Positions 52,069-61,044 of a stretch of DNA of 64,000 nucleotides are shown piece after piece. Positions within the stretch are counted from its first letter, which is position 1, and every line of letters starts with the position of its first letter. The notes beneath the pieces were generated by a model. That model was not told where the DNA came from, searched no databases, and saw nothing but the letters and a program-made list of their open reading frames with translations. The stretch lies in contig NZ_JUIV01000007.1 of NCBI RefSeq assembly GCF_004151235.1, forward strand, positions 62,001 to 126,000, read 5' to 3'. A program made the translations under genes and the position numbers. Source of the DNA: Flavobacterium anhuiense. Lineage in GTDB: Bacteria; Bacteroidota; Bacteroidia; Flavobacteriales; Flavobacteriaceae.

Positions 52069-54654
52069 TTAAGCTGAATTTCTACTTGCGTTAGTATTTC
52101 CAAATAATGATCTCGTTACGATTTTCTCATAAACTTTAACCAATTCTTCATTAGGAACTTCGGCTTTGTTTAATTCGTTGATTCTCAATAAAGCATATTG
52201 CTGAATAGTCAACAACGGTAAAACAATGCGCTCTCTAATTTGAATTGAAGCAATACCATCAGGATAATTTTCCATCAATGTTTTGTGCCCAGCAATTTTC
52301 AATAAAAGGCGTTTTGTTTCTGAGAATTCATCGTAGATAATCTGCCAGAATTCACCAAACTCAGGATCATTTTTCATGTAAGCTGTCAACGGCAAAAATG
52401 ATTTTGCTAATGACATCATACTGTTTTCTAGCAATGTTTTGAAAAACAATGAATTATGATACAAATCACTCACTTTGTCCCATTGCCCGGTTTCTTCAAA
52501 ATGTTTTAAAGCTGAACCTACTCCAAAGAATCCTGGAACGTTTTGTTTTAATTGGCTCCATGAACCCACAAACGGAATCGCTCTTAAATCTGCAAAATCT
52601 AATGATTCAGATTTGCTTCTTTTAGAAGGACGGCTTCCAATGTTAGTTTTTGAGTAATATTTTAACGTACTCATTTTTTCTAAGTACGGAATAAACTTCG
52701 GATGATTTTTGAAGCTTAAATATTTATCATAACCTAAATTAGCCAAATCAGTTAAGATTTGAGTTTCTTCTGCAGTCAATTCATTTTTCTCTTTACTAAA
52801 TACTTGGTTTGTAACACCAGCACTCAATAAGTTTTCGATATTATAACGGCAAGAATCTAAAGTTCCAAAATTAGAGCTGATCGTTTGACCTTGAACTGTA
52901 ATCTGAATTTCGTTGTTTTCAATTTTTGGACCTAGAGACGCGTAAAATTTATGTGTTTTTCCACCGCCACGAGCTGGAGGTCCGCCACGTCCATCAAAGA
53001 AAATCGCTTTAATTCCGTATTCTCTAGAAATTTTAGTCAACGAAATTTTAGCTTGATAAATACTCCAGTTTGCCATTAAATAACCGCCATCTTTAGTTCC
53101 GTCAGAGAATCCAAGCATGATAGTTTGTTTATTTCCTCTCGATTTCAAATGTTTAGCATATTCTGGATTCGTGTACAATTGCTCCATAATAGTATGCGCA
53201 TTTTGTAAATCGTCTACTGACTCAAAAAGCGGAATAATATCTACAGTAGGATTGTCCCAATTATTTAAACGAATCATGGCAAAAGTCTCCATAACATTCA
53301 GAGCACTTTCGTTATTACTAATAATATAACGGTTCGCTCCTTCTTCACCATTGTTTTGCTGAATCGTTTTAATCGCTTGAACAGATTCTAAAGTATATCT
53401 AGTAATTTCATTTTCAAAATCAGCTGGATTTAGATTTCCTTTAACTTTCGATAAAACATTGATTTTTTGGTCTTCTGTCAATTCGAAATAATTTTTCGGA
53501 AAAACATCTGAACCAGAATTCAAATAATAATTTACAACATCTTTGAAAACTGCATTGTGAATTTTACTGTTTTGACGAATATCTAAAGTTGCAAAATGGA
53601 ATCCGAATAAATTAATTTTTACTAAAAGAGCGTCTAATTCGTCCAAATATAAAGATTGATGCTTCTCAATAATTATAGTTCGAATTGTGTTTAATTGCGT
53701 TAATAATTCTTCTAATGTGATAAAAATATCTCCTTTAGAATAGAATACAGAACGATAAAGCTTATGTTCAAGTTCTGCAACTAAAGCATCTACACCTGAG
53801 AAAGTTAACTTACGTTTTAAGTTTCTCATTTCTACATAATAGCATTTCAAAATTGATGTACGCAAACGATCTGCAACTTTAAGCGTAATGTCTGTCGTAA
53901 CAAAAGGATTTCCGTCACGATCACCTCCTGGCCAGAAACCAAGTTTGATTAGTTGATTGTGAATTGGATTTCCTTCTAAAATATTCTTTTGTAAGTAATG
54001 AACAATTTCTCCAGCTGTAGCATAAAAGACGTTTTCAAGGTACCAAATCAAACTTACCGCTTCATCATAAGGATTTGGTTTTTCTTTTTGAATGAAAGGC
54101 GTTTTTCCAAGCTGAGCCAGTAATTGTTTAATTTTCAGCAAATCATTTTGACGAATTGCTTCTGTCAAATCATTTATAATTCCTAAAACGGGACCAGGAT
54201 AAAACTGAGTTGGATGCGCCGTTAAAACGGTACGAACATTAAAACTTTCTAGAAATTCACTTAATTCTTCGTCTTTTTCTTTAGCATCAGATTTCTCTTT
54301 GATGTCACGAAGAGATCCGCGTCCTTCCATGTTGTTAACTTCAGGAAAAGCTGCGTCTTCAATAGCATCAAACAATACAATCTGGCGCTCGATATATTGA
54401 ATAAATCGAAACATAAGATCGATTTTTTCCTCTTCAGAAGCGTTATTTAAGAATTTATTTGAGAAGAAATCTACAATTTCTTTTGGTGTTTCTTGTTTTT
54501 TAAAGCCTGTTTCGCAAGTTTCTGTAAATAAAGGAAGTAAAACTCCCGTATTATCTATAGAATCAAATGGTAATGTTATGAAAACACTATTATAAATGTG
54601 GTATTTTGAGAGAACGTCTTGATTAAAACGCTCAATTTTTGGCAACGTATACAT
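52069..54654 (-). CDS. ppc: Phosphoenolpyruvate carboxylase
   Basis: 861 residues. Carboxylates PEP to oxaloacetate, an anaplerotic step. Catalytic H147 in V-L-T-A-H-P-T-Q; the second catalytic His (near P-G-G-D-R-D-G-N-P-F) and G-F-S-D-G-T-K-D-G-G and F-F-D-G-R-G-G-P-P-A-R-G-G-G motifs are present. The C-terminal end is N-T-N-A-S-R-N-S-A; most ppc end in a conserved N-T-G, so this tail is slightly different but normal for the phylum. A DinB gene follows 9 bases later. Confidence 0.96.
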   Translation of the reverse strand: MYTLPKIERFNQDVLSKYHIYNSVFITLPFDSIDNTGVLLPLFTETCETGFKKQETPKEIVDFFSNKFLNNASEEEKIDLMFRFIQYIERQIVLFDAIEDAAFPEVNNMEGRGSLRDIKEKSDAKEKDEELSEFLESFNVRTVLTAHPTQFYPGPVLGIINDLTEAIRQNDLLKIKQLLAQLGKTPFIQKEKPNPYDEAVSLIWYLENVFYATAGEIVHYLQKNILEGNPIHNQLIKLGFWPGGDRDGNPFVTTDITLKVADRLRTSILKCYYVEMRNLKRKLTFSGVDALVAELEHKLYRSVFYSKGDIFITLEELLTQLNTIRTIIIEKHQSLYLDELDALLVKINLFGFHFATLDIRQNSKIHNAVFKDVVNYYLNSGSDVFPKNYFELTEDQKINVLSKVKGNLNPADFENEITRYTLESVQAIKTIQQNNGEEGANRYIISNNESALNVMETFAMIRLNNWDNPTVDIIPLFESVDDLQNAHTIMEQLYTNPEYAKHLKSRGNKQTIMLGFSDGTKDGGYLMANWSIYQAKISLTKISREYGIKAIFFDGRGGPPARGGGKTHKFYASLGPKIENNEIQITVQGQTISSNFGTLDSCRYNIENLLSAGVTNQVFSKEKNELTAEETQILTDLANLGYDKYLSFKNHPKFIPYLEKMSTLKYYSKTNIGSRPSKRSKSESLDFADLRAIPFVGSWSQLKQNVPGFFGVGSALKHFEETGQWDKVSDLYHNSLFFKTLLENSMMSLAKSFLPLTAYMKNDPEFGEFWQIIYDEFSETKRLLLKIAGHKTLMENYPDGIASIQIRERIVLPLLTIQQYALLRINELNKAEVPNEELVKVYEKIVTRSLFGNTNASRNSA

Positions 54655-54689
54655 AATCGTGTTATAGTTGGTTGGTTAATTAGTCATAA

Positions 54690-54718
54690 AAAAACCCCAA
54701 GAATAAACTTGAGGTTAT
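54690..54718 (-). terminator. Terminator of the Lrp/AsnC gene
   Basis: Minus strand AACCTCAAG-TTTATT-CTTGGGGTT followed by TTTTTT. Confidence 0.8.
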
Positions 54719-54746
54719 ATTTTAATATAGCATTCAAGAAAAGTTC

Positions 54747-55226
54747 TTACATATTTTTGAAAATAGTATGCATCAAACGCTTCTTATCGTTTATACTTTC
54801 CTCTAATGAAATCATAGTTTCTGTTCTGTAAACACCATCAATATCGTCAATCATAAAGATAACTTCTTTCGCGTGCTTAGTATCTTTTGCTCTAATTTTG
54901 CAAAAGATGTTGAATTTTCCTGTAGTTACAGAAGCTACAGTTACGAATGGAATTTGATTGATTCTCTCTAATACAAATTTAGTTTGAGATGTATTATTAA
55001 GAAAAACCCCTACATAAGCAATAAATGAATAACCTAATTTATCGTAATCTAAGGCTAATGAAGATCCCATGATGATACCGGCATCTTCCATCTTTTTAAC
55101 TCTAACGTGTACTGTACCAGCAGATATCAAAAGTTTTTTTGCAATGTCAGTAAACGGAACTCTCGTATTGTCTATTAACATATCTAAAATCTGGTGATCT
55201 ACTTCATCTAAACGAAATTTACTCAT
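54747..55226 (-). CDS. Lrp/AsnC-family transcriptional regulator
   Basis: 159 residues: N-terminal winged helix (D-H-Q-I-L-D-M-L-I-D-N-T-R-V-P-F-T-D-I-A-K-K-L, recognition helix I-S-A-G-T-V-H-V-R-V-K-K) and C-terminal RAM domain for amino-acid binding and octamer formation. Feast/famine regulators control amino-acid genes; its target is unknown. Situated between ppc and the M14 peptidase, all minus strand, but separated by terminators. Confidence 0.95.
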   Translation of the reverse strand: MSKFRLDEVDHQILDMLIDNTRVPFTDIAKKLLISAGTVHVRVKKMEDAGIIMGSSLALDYDKLGYSFIAYVGVFLNNTSQTKFVLERINQIPFVTVASVTTGKFNIFCKIRAKDTKHAKEVIFMIDDIDGVYRTETMISLEESINDKKRLMHTIFKNM

Positions 55227-55303
55227 AATTGTTTAATTAATATTACTAATTGCTATTACAAAGTATAAAATTATATATAAAAAACAACAAATTCACATAA
55301 AAA

Positions 55304-56458
55304 TTAACTTTTTATTAATCCGTTAACAAATTTAACATTTTTATTTAAATAAAAATTTGCTTTCTGACCCGTTTTTGGAAAGTTTTGGAAATCGTCCGAA
55401 TATTCTGCGCCTTTTGCGTCGTATTCGTAATGACCAAAATAATTTTCCAACTCGCCTACTTCAACTATGTAAGCGTTAAAATGAATCTTATTTTCGATTA
55501 ATTCTTCTTTGTATTGTGCGACAAAATTCGTAATAATTTCGATACCATCATAATTTATTTTGACATTTTTATACATAAAATCATAAAAAACCACATTATT
55601 TTGTGAAATATTCAAATATTCGGAAAATCTATTGTCAACTAAATCGTTTTCGGATATCAGTTTAAAGCTTAAAATTAACGCGAAAAATATGAATTTCCTA
55701 GTGATTTCTCGCTCATAATCCTCTGGAAAATGTCCTGCCTCAAATAAGATAGTTGGAACGCCTAAAAACTGAAAAGTGTCTCCTATACAGTTAATATTGA
55801 AGGAGTCATCAAAACGTCCAACTTGTCCGGGAATATATTTTTGCAGTTCTTCATTGATTCCTGCAATTATATTAATGGCTTTTAATCTATTATCGTTTAT
55901 GTCTCTTTCTTCATTATATGAAGGAGCTAAAAAAGAAACAGTTGCAGGTTTTCCAGTTGTTCCTGCTCCAAATATAGTACGCTGATCATGAAGATTAAAG
56001 CAGAAGTCAGGTTTAAATTCTTCAAAAATCTGGCGTAACACATTGCTTTCAGGTTGAGTCAAATCTTGCGAATCACGATTTAAGTCAATTTCGTTTGCGT
56101 TTGCTCTAGTATAAAGTCTTGCACCATCAGGATTAAGCATCGGAATGCAGTAAAATGTGAACGTATTCAGCATTTGTTTAGCAAAATCGGTATCGTCATT
56201 CAGTAAATTAATGAAATCAAATAAAGCTTTTGTAGTTGTACTTTCATTTCCGTGCATTTGAGACCATAGGTATGCGCGCGTTTTTCCCGTTCCAATTTGA
56301 TAACTATATATAGGTTCTCCCAAAACAGATGTGCCAATAATCTGTACTTGACCATTTGTATTTAACTTATCTAAAAGTGGTTTAATATGATCTAAAGTTA
56401 GATATCTGCCAGATATGGACTGTTCTTTGTATTGTGTAAAAAGCTGTTCTAAATTCAT
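55304..56458 (-). CDS. M14-family zinc carboxypeptidase
   Basis: 384 residues. Zinc ligands H69 and E72 (Q-M-H-G-N-E-S) and H157 (N-L-H-D-Q), catalytic E240 (F-E-A-G-H). L-N-P-D-G-A-R-L-Y-T-R is a substrate-binding segment. No signal peptide is visible, so a cytosolic enzyme is implied, unlike secreted carboxypeptidases. The C-terminal ~130 residues have no motif I know. Divergent from the XRE regulator gene; operators for that regulator lie over its promoter. Confidence 0.9.
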   Translation of the reverse strand: MNLEQLFTQYKEQSISGRYLTLDHIKPLLDKLNTNGQVQIIGTSVLGEPIYSYQIGTGKTRAYLWSQMHGNESTTTKALFDFINLLNDDTDFAKQMLNTFTFYCIPMLNPDGARLYTRANANEIDLNRDSQDLTQPESNVLRQIFEEFKPDFCFNLHDQRTIFGAGTTGKPATVSFLAPSYNEERDINDNRLKAINIIAGINEELQKYIPGQVGRFDDSFNINCIGDTFQFLGVPTILFEAGHFPEDYEREITRKFIFFALILSFKLISENDLVDNRFSEYLNISQNNVVFYDFMYKNVKINYDGIEIITNFVAQYKEELIENKIHFNAYIVEVGELENYFGHYEYDAKGAEYSDDFQNFPKTGQKANFYLNKNVKFVNGLIKS

Positions 56459-56471
56459 TGCATTTCGATTA

Positions 56472-56779
56472 GTTTACAAAAGTAAACATCTTTATTTTTA
56501 CAATTGTAAACTGATAAAAAAAATAATAATTTAGAATTGTAAACAGTTTTTGAAGAGTTTTGACATTATTGAGTATAACTTGTTTTAAGTGAGATTTTTA
56601 TATCACATACAAATACTTAAATAAATAAATTTCAGTTAATTATAATTATCTATTTAAATTTTAAATTTAACATTAAAATGAACTCTAATTAAAATTACAA
56701 CAATAATATTCAAATACTCTTTCTTTTTGTTTACATTTGTAAATGGAAGAATTTAAAGCACGAATTTACAATGGTAAAC
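56472..56779. promoter_or_regulatory. Five copies of a palindromic operator candidate, GTTTACAATTGTAAAC type
   Basis: Sites: GTTTACAAAAGTAAAC (56472-56487), TTTTACAATTGTAAAC (56496-56511), TTTAGAATTGTAAAC (56530-56544), GTTTACATTTGTAAAT (56729-56744), TTTACAATGGTAAAC (56765-56779). All have inverted GTTTAC/GTAAAC arms. Three lie on the M14 side, two on the regulator side; the last overlaps the regulator ATG. TACATTTG (56732-56739) and, on the minus strand, TACTTTTG (56477-56484) are -7 boxes inside two of the sites. Confidence 0.7.
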
Positions 56780-57226
56780 ATAGATGATTTTGTAAAAAGA
56801 CTTGAATCTGTATTGGAATATTATGGTTTAAACGCATCTGCTTTTGCTGATAAAATTGGCGTGCAACGTTCTAGTATGTCGCATCTTTTGTCAGGAAGAA
56901 ATAGGCCAAGTTTAGATTTTGTAATGAAAATTCTAGAAGTTTTTCCAGATGTAGATTTATATTGGATTTTGATAGGAAGAGGAACTTTTCCTAAAATTAA
57001 TAATGAAGAATCAGTTGAAACTCAAAAATCTTCTTCTCCTATTCTATCAAATGAAAATATGGGAAATGATTTATTCTCGGCTATAGAAATAAATTCGGAA
57101 GAAGAAAAAAGAGAAACCAAAAAAAATCCTGTTCTAAAAAACGAAAATTTCAGTTTGGAAGATGATCAAATTGAAAAAATTGTCTTGTTCTATAAAAACG
57201 GCACATTTAAGGCCTATTCTTCATAA
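56771..57226 (+). CDS. XRE-family transcriptional regulator
   Basis: 151 residues. HTH_3 domain at residues 7-65 (L-N-A-S-A-F-A-D-K-I-G-V-Q-R-S-S-M-S-H-L-L-S-G-R-N-R-P-S), then a Ser/Glu-rich linker and a short C-terminal helix. No peptidase or sensor domain. Its start codon lies inside one of the five palindromes described, so repression of its own synthesis is likely. Divergent neighbour: M14 carboxypeptidase. Confidence 0.9.
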   Translation: MVNIDDFVKRLESVLEYYGLNASAFADKIGVQRSSMSHLLSGRNRPSLDFVMKILEVFPDVDLYWILIGRGTFPKINNEESVETQKSSSPILSNENMGNDLFSAIEINSEEEKRETKKNPVLKNENFSLEDDQIEKIVLFYKNGTFKAYSS

Positions 57227-57238
57227 CGCAAAAATTAG

Positions 57239-57279
57239 CGCGTATTTGAATCTTTGTCCAGAAAATTTTCAAATACGCG
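57239..57279. repeat. 12-bp inverted repeat after the XRE gene
   Basis: CGCGTATTTGAA / TTCAAATACGCG, 17-base loop, between convergent genes. No T-run, so not a typical terminator. Confidence 0.55.
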
Positions 57280-57310
57280 ATTCTCACGCGTTTGGAAAAA
57301 TTCTCAGAAA

Positions 57311-57862
57311 TTACAATTTTATGCCATTTTCAGGAATTTTTCCTAAAACACCTTCATAATGCTTCTTCAAAATTTCATAATCGGCTTCATAATTTCCGGT
57401 TGGATAAATTGCTTTGCCTAGATCCACTTCTTTTTTACCCCAATCAAAAGCAACGGGAACAATTGGCACATTCGCTTTAAGCGCAATAAAATAAAATCCA
57501 GTTTTTATTTCAGTAACTTTTTTTCTAGTTCCCTCTGGTGCAACAGCCAAACGAAAGATTTCTTTTCTATCAAAAATAGAAGCAATTGCATCCACTTTAT
57601 TTAATCCGCCAGTACGATCTAGTGGCTCTCCGCCCACATTTCTAAAATAAAAACCAAATGGAAATTTAAATAACTCCTTCTTTGCTACAAAATTCATCTG
57701 CAATCCAGATATGCCGCGAGTTAATAGACCTATATAAAAGTCATGATTGCTGGTATGAGGCATTACTACTAATACACATTTTTTCACTTCTGCATTCTCT
57801 ATTCCCACTATCTTCCAGCCCATTAGCTTATAAAAGATGAATTTGTATAATAGTTTTTTCAT
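57311..57862 (-). CDS. PlsC-like 1-acylglycerol-3-phosphate acyltransferase family protein
   Basis: 183 residues. Acyltransferase motif 1 is M-P-H-T-S-N-H-D (H-x4-D), motif 3 is A-P-E-G-T-R. Short compared with PlsC (about 240). N-terminal 25 residues are hydrophobic and basic, for membrane association. Acyl acceptor unknown; lipid A or ornithine-lipid synthesis relatives have this form. It converges on the XRE gene. Confidence 0.85.
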   Translation of the reverse strand: MKKLLYKFIFYKLMGWKIVGIENAEVKKCVLVVMPHTSNHDFYIGLLTRGISGLQMNFVAKKELFKFPFGFYFRNVGGEPLDRTGGLNKVDAIASIFDRKEIFRLAVAPEGTRKKVTEIKTGFYFIALKANVPIVPVAFDWGKKEVDLGKAIYPTGNYEADYEILKKHYEGVLGKIPENGIKL

Positions 57863-57926
57863 GAAAGATTTAATATTTGGTGCAAAATAAAAGATTTAAT
57901 GGTAAATTTGAGTAAAAGCATAAAAA

Positions 57927-58592
57927 ATGATTCGAAAATTTTTCAGTTATATAATTCCAATAAAAATATTTAAGAAAAAATCAGCTAGAAGCAAAATGAT
58001 CGAAGTTACATGGGCAAATGGCGAATTAGTATTGGACACTGAAAACACAAATTATTCATACGGAAGTTTACAACGCATATTAAGGTATGGACTTCGAAAT
58101 ATTGGTTACGATAAAATCTTAGAAATGGAACATATTCTGCTATTGGGAGTTGCCGGCGGAAGTGTGGTCAAAACCTTAGTAGACGAGATTGCTTACAAAG
58201 AAAAAATTACAGGAGTTGAAATCGATCCGGATATGATTCAGATTGCCAATGAGTATTTTAATCTTAATCAAATTAAACAGTTAGAAGTTGTTATTGATGA
58301 CGCATTTGAATTTGTGCTCAAGACAAAAGACAAATACGATCTCATTATTATAGACATTTTTGAAGATACGCATATGCCGAATTTTTTGTTTGAAAAGTTT
58401 TTTGTTGATAGAGTCTGCACTATTTTAAAAGATAATGGCTTTGTTTTGTTCAACACCATGATATTAGACGAAGCGCACAATGTTAGAAACAGAAAATATG
58501 TTGCTGAAGTAAATCCGAAAATGTTCAAAACCAAGATGCTGCCTCGCATAGAAATACATAACGAATTAATAATTATAAATAAAGTAGCTTAA
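57927..58592 (+). CDS. Spermidine synthase-like methyltransferase-fold protein
   Basis: 221 residues. Rossmann motif L-L-L-G-V-A-G-G-S-V-V-K-T-L, acidic E-I-D-P-D-M and D-A-F-E-F then D-L-I-I-I-D-I-F form an aminopropyltransferase fold with the catalytic-type Asp. The N-terminal beta domain of SpeE is shorter here, so it may be a bacterial fused methyltransferase rather than true spermidine synthase. It starts a run of five same-strand genes with very short gaps. Confidence 0.82.
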   Translation: MIRKFFSYIIPIKIFKKKSARSKMIEVTWANGELVLDTENTNYSYGSLQRILRYGLRNIGYDKILEMEHILLLGVAGGSVVKTLVDEIAYKEKITGVEIDPDMIQIANEYFNLNQIKQLEVVIDDAFEFVLKTKDKYDLIIIDIFEDTHMPNFLFEKFFVDRVCTILKDNGFVLFNTMILDEAHNVRNRKYVAEVNPKMFKTKMLPRIEIHNELIIINKVA

Positions 58593-58596
58593 TTTT

Positions 58597-59274
58597 ATGA
58601 AACCCCTTGCCTCAATTTTAAACGCCTTACCACCTACTAAAGTTATTGACACCTCAATTAATCTATCCGAATATGTACCTTTAAATTTATCGGTTTCGAA
58701 TCAAGAACTGGCAAATCAGAAATTAGATACTTCGGAAGATTTTGAAAGATATATTTCAAGTTTTCTAAAAGAAAACAATGCCAAAGTTGCATTTGGCGGT
58801 TATATAGAAGGAAGATTTTTATATCAAAGAAGTCCTATTTTTTTAGATGCCTCAAAACCCGAACGCAATATTCACATCGGATTAGATTTGTGGGCAGAAG
58901 CTGGAACTGCTGTGCTTGCCGCACTTGATGGAAAAGTACATAGTTTTAAAAATAATATTGGTTTGGGCGACTATGGTCCTACTATTATATTGGAACATGA
59001 AGTAGAAAATGAGAAATTTTATACTTTATACGGACATTTGTCGTTAGAAAGTATAGAGAATTTAAATGTCGGAGACAATTTTAAGAAAGGTGAAAAAATT
59101 GCAACCTTAGGAAAAGCCTCTGTAAATGGCGATTATGCACCTCATGTCCATTTTCAGATTATCCACAACATTGGAGATTATTGGGGAGACTATCCTGGAG
59201 TCTGCAACACAAAAGACCTAAACTTCTATATCGAAAATTGTCCCGATCCTAACTTATTATTAAAAATTACTTAA
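58597..59274 (+). CDS. M23-family metallopeptidase
   Basis: 225 residues with LytM/M23 peptidase domain: H93 and D97 (H-I-G-L-D), H147 (Y-G-H-L), H183 and H185 (H-V-H) bind zinc and catalyse. No signal peptide is evident, so it is not obviously exported; the target would normally be peptidoglycan cross-links. Four bases after the spermidine-synthase-like gene. Confidence 0.87.
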   Translation: MKPLASILNALPPTKVIDTSINLSEYVPLNLSVSNQELANQKLDTSEDFERYISSFLKENNAKVAFGGYIEGRFLYQRSPIFLDASKPERNIHIGLDLWAEAGTAVLAALDGKVHSFKNNIGLGDYGPTIILEHEVENEKFYTLYGHLSLESIENLNVGDNFKKGEKIATLGKASVNGDYAPHVHFQIIHNIGDYWGDYPGVCNTKDLNFYIENCPDPNLLLKIT

Positions 59275-59280
59275 ATAGTT

Positions 59281-59757
59281 ATGAAGAAAGCAGGATTGAT
59301 TATATGTTTGTTGTTATTAATTGGATGTAAATCTAAAACCGTTAGCAGAGATACAGAAGATTTAAAAATTAAAAAAGTTTCTGGAGCAGATGTAAATGCA
59401 AATCAGCAGCGTAAAGCGTATGATTTAGGAAAGAGAGTCTTAGAAACTTGTAATACTTCAAAATTTAAACCTTTTAATGAAACGGAAGTAACTAAATCGG
59501 TTATGGAGAACACAACAGAAGAGCGTTTAACCAAAACCTGCCAAAGATTTAGACAATACTATGGAAGTTTTATAGATTTAAAATTAGATGGAGTTTACAA
59601 AACCAAACATGAAGTCATTTACCGCTATCATGCTTTGTACACCAAAAAAGTTGCCAATAAAGAATTGCGCATCTTTGTAAATGAAGACAATCTCATTTCT
59701 GCCATAAAATCTATGGATTGGGATGAAAAATTTGATGCCAAGTTAGCCGATCAATAA
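59281..59757 (+). CDS. Lipoprotein of unknown function
   Basis: 158 residues, lipobox L-L-I-G-C with Cys16. Central region has C-N-T-S-K-F-K-P-F and K-T-C-Q-R-F-R-Q-Y-Y-G-S-F-I-D-L. Possibly a DUF3887-like fold; not certain. Six bases after the M23 gene, in the same transcript. Confidence 0.72.
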   Translation: MKKAGLIICLLLLIGCKSKTVSRDTEDLKIKKVSGADVNANQQRKAYDLGKRVLETCNTSKFKPFNETEVTKSVMENTTEERLTKTCQRFRQYYGSFIDLKLDGVYKTKHEVIYRYHALYTKKVANKELRIFVNEDNLISAIKSMDWDEKFDAKLADQ

Positions 59758-59769
59758 ATTATAATACTT

Positions 59770-60294
59770 ATGAATTTTAAACTACCGCTTCTTCTTTTAT
59801 TATTTGTTTCAATATTTGCTTCTGCACAGCAAACTATTACTGTAAAAGGTTCTGTGCCATATCCTGCAACACAAGAATATACTTTTATCTGCGAAAAATA
59901 TGCTTATTCTGGTGAGATAAATGTACAGATAGCCAAAACAGAAAAAGGCGGTATTTTAAAACTAACCATTTCTACGGCGAGCGACAAAGCAAAAATTGCT
60001 GGAGGCGTTTACGTTGATTTGACAAATGCCGATGTCATTGCTTGCACAGATAAAAATGTAAAAGAATCGGCAGACGGCAAAACAACTGCTTACTATTATT
60101 TTACACCCGCAGAATGGCAGAAGCTTAAAAAGACAGATATTTATGCGATAAGATTTATCATTGCTGGCGGGCCAGATATTTCAGGAAATCTAACTGGACA
60201 TTTTACAGCTTATAGCAAAGTGAAATATTTCTCTACAGCGTTTGATAAATCTAAAAAAACATTTGATACAGCTAAAGAAATTAGTGTTTTATAG
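59770..60294 (+). CDS. Small secreted protein of unknown function
   Basis: 174 residues, signal peptide M-N-F-K-L-P-L-L-L-L-L-F-V-S-I-F-A-S-A-Q. Beta-rich mature part. No motif recognised. Twelve bases after the lipoprotein gene, so in the same operon. Confidence 0.72.
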   Translation: MNFKLPLLLLLFVSIFASAQQTITVKGSVPYPATQEYTFICEKYAYSGEINVQIAKTEKGGILKLTISTASDKAKIAGGVYVDLTNADVIACTDKNVKESADGKTTAYYYFTPAEWQKLKKTDIYAIRFIIAGGPDISGNLTGHFTAYSKVKYFSTAFDKSKKTFDTAKEISVL

Positions 60295-60342
60295 TGATTT
60301 TTTAATATAATAAATCTTATATTTAACATAAATATTTTTTTT

Positions 60343-60810
60343 ATGAACTCAAATGAAGCCTTGATTACAAAATTTTATACCGCTTTCGCGAATGCCGACG
60401 CTAAAACCATGAGCGAATGCTATCATCCGAAAGTTCATTTTATAGATCCAGCTTTTGGTTTGTTAAAAGAAGAACAGGTTTCTAAAATGTGGGAAATGCT
60501 GCTGTTAAAAAGTAAAGGCAACTTAAAAATTGAATTTTCAAATGTTAAGGCAGACGACACAACAGGTTCTGCAAATTGGATTGCTACTTACAATTTTAGC
60601 AAAACAAACAGAAAAGTCATTAATAAAATTTCAGCCGAATTTATCTTTCAAGACGGCTTAATTATCAAACATACCGATAATTTTGATGTCTGGAAATGGT
60701 CTAAACAAGCCTTTGGACTTACCGGTTATTTATTAGGCTGGACTGGTTTCTTTCAGAAAAAAGTGCAATCGCAAGCTCTTTCTGCGCTGAAACAATTTCA
60801 AAAGATTTAA
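60343..60810 (+). CDS. SnoaL/NTF2-like domain protein
   Basis: 155 residues: M-N-S-N-E-A-L-I-T-K-F-Y-T-A-F-A-N-A-D-A-K-T-M and C-Y-H-P-K-V-H-F-I-D-P typify the SnoaL/NTF2-like cone fold. This fold serves many small-molecule enzymes and protein-binding proteins. No substrate inferred. End of the run. Confidence 0.85.
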   Translation: MNSNEALITKFYTAFANADAKTMSECYHPKVHFIDPAFGLLKEEQVSKMWEMLLLKSKGNLKIEFSNVKADDTTGSANWIATYNFSKTNRKVINKISAEFIFQDGLIIKHTDNFDVWKWSKQAFGLTGYLLGWTGFFQKKVQSQALSALKQFQKI

Positions 60811-60833
60811 TTTCCTTTTAAAAATTAAAAAAA

Positions 60834-61014
60834 CAAACGCGACAGGTTTTTAAACCTTTCGCGTTTGTAACTTTGCGACCTCAATAACCACAGAGATAAT
60901 CAAGAAAGCTTAAAAAAAAATCTTTGCGCTCTTTGCGTTAAAAAAACTAGCCACAGATTATAAAGATTAAAAGGATTTAAAAAAATCTGCGCTAATCAGT
61001 ATAATCTGTGGCTA
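60834..61014. repeat. Repeat cluster, CGCGACAGG hairpin, TTTGCGCTC and CCACAGATTATA inverted repeat
   Basis: AACGCGACAGGTTTTTAAACCTTTCGCGTTT (60835-60866), a diverged copy of the CCCGACAG hairpin, then TCTTTGCGCTCTTTGCGTT, then a perfect 15-bp inverted repeat TAGCCACAGATTATA (60948-60962 and 61000-61014). Between convergent genes. Confidence 0.8.
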
Positions 61015-61044
61015 AAAAATCTTTATTGGCTTTTTTAGTAAAAT

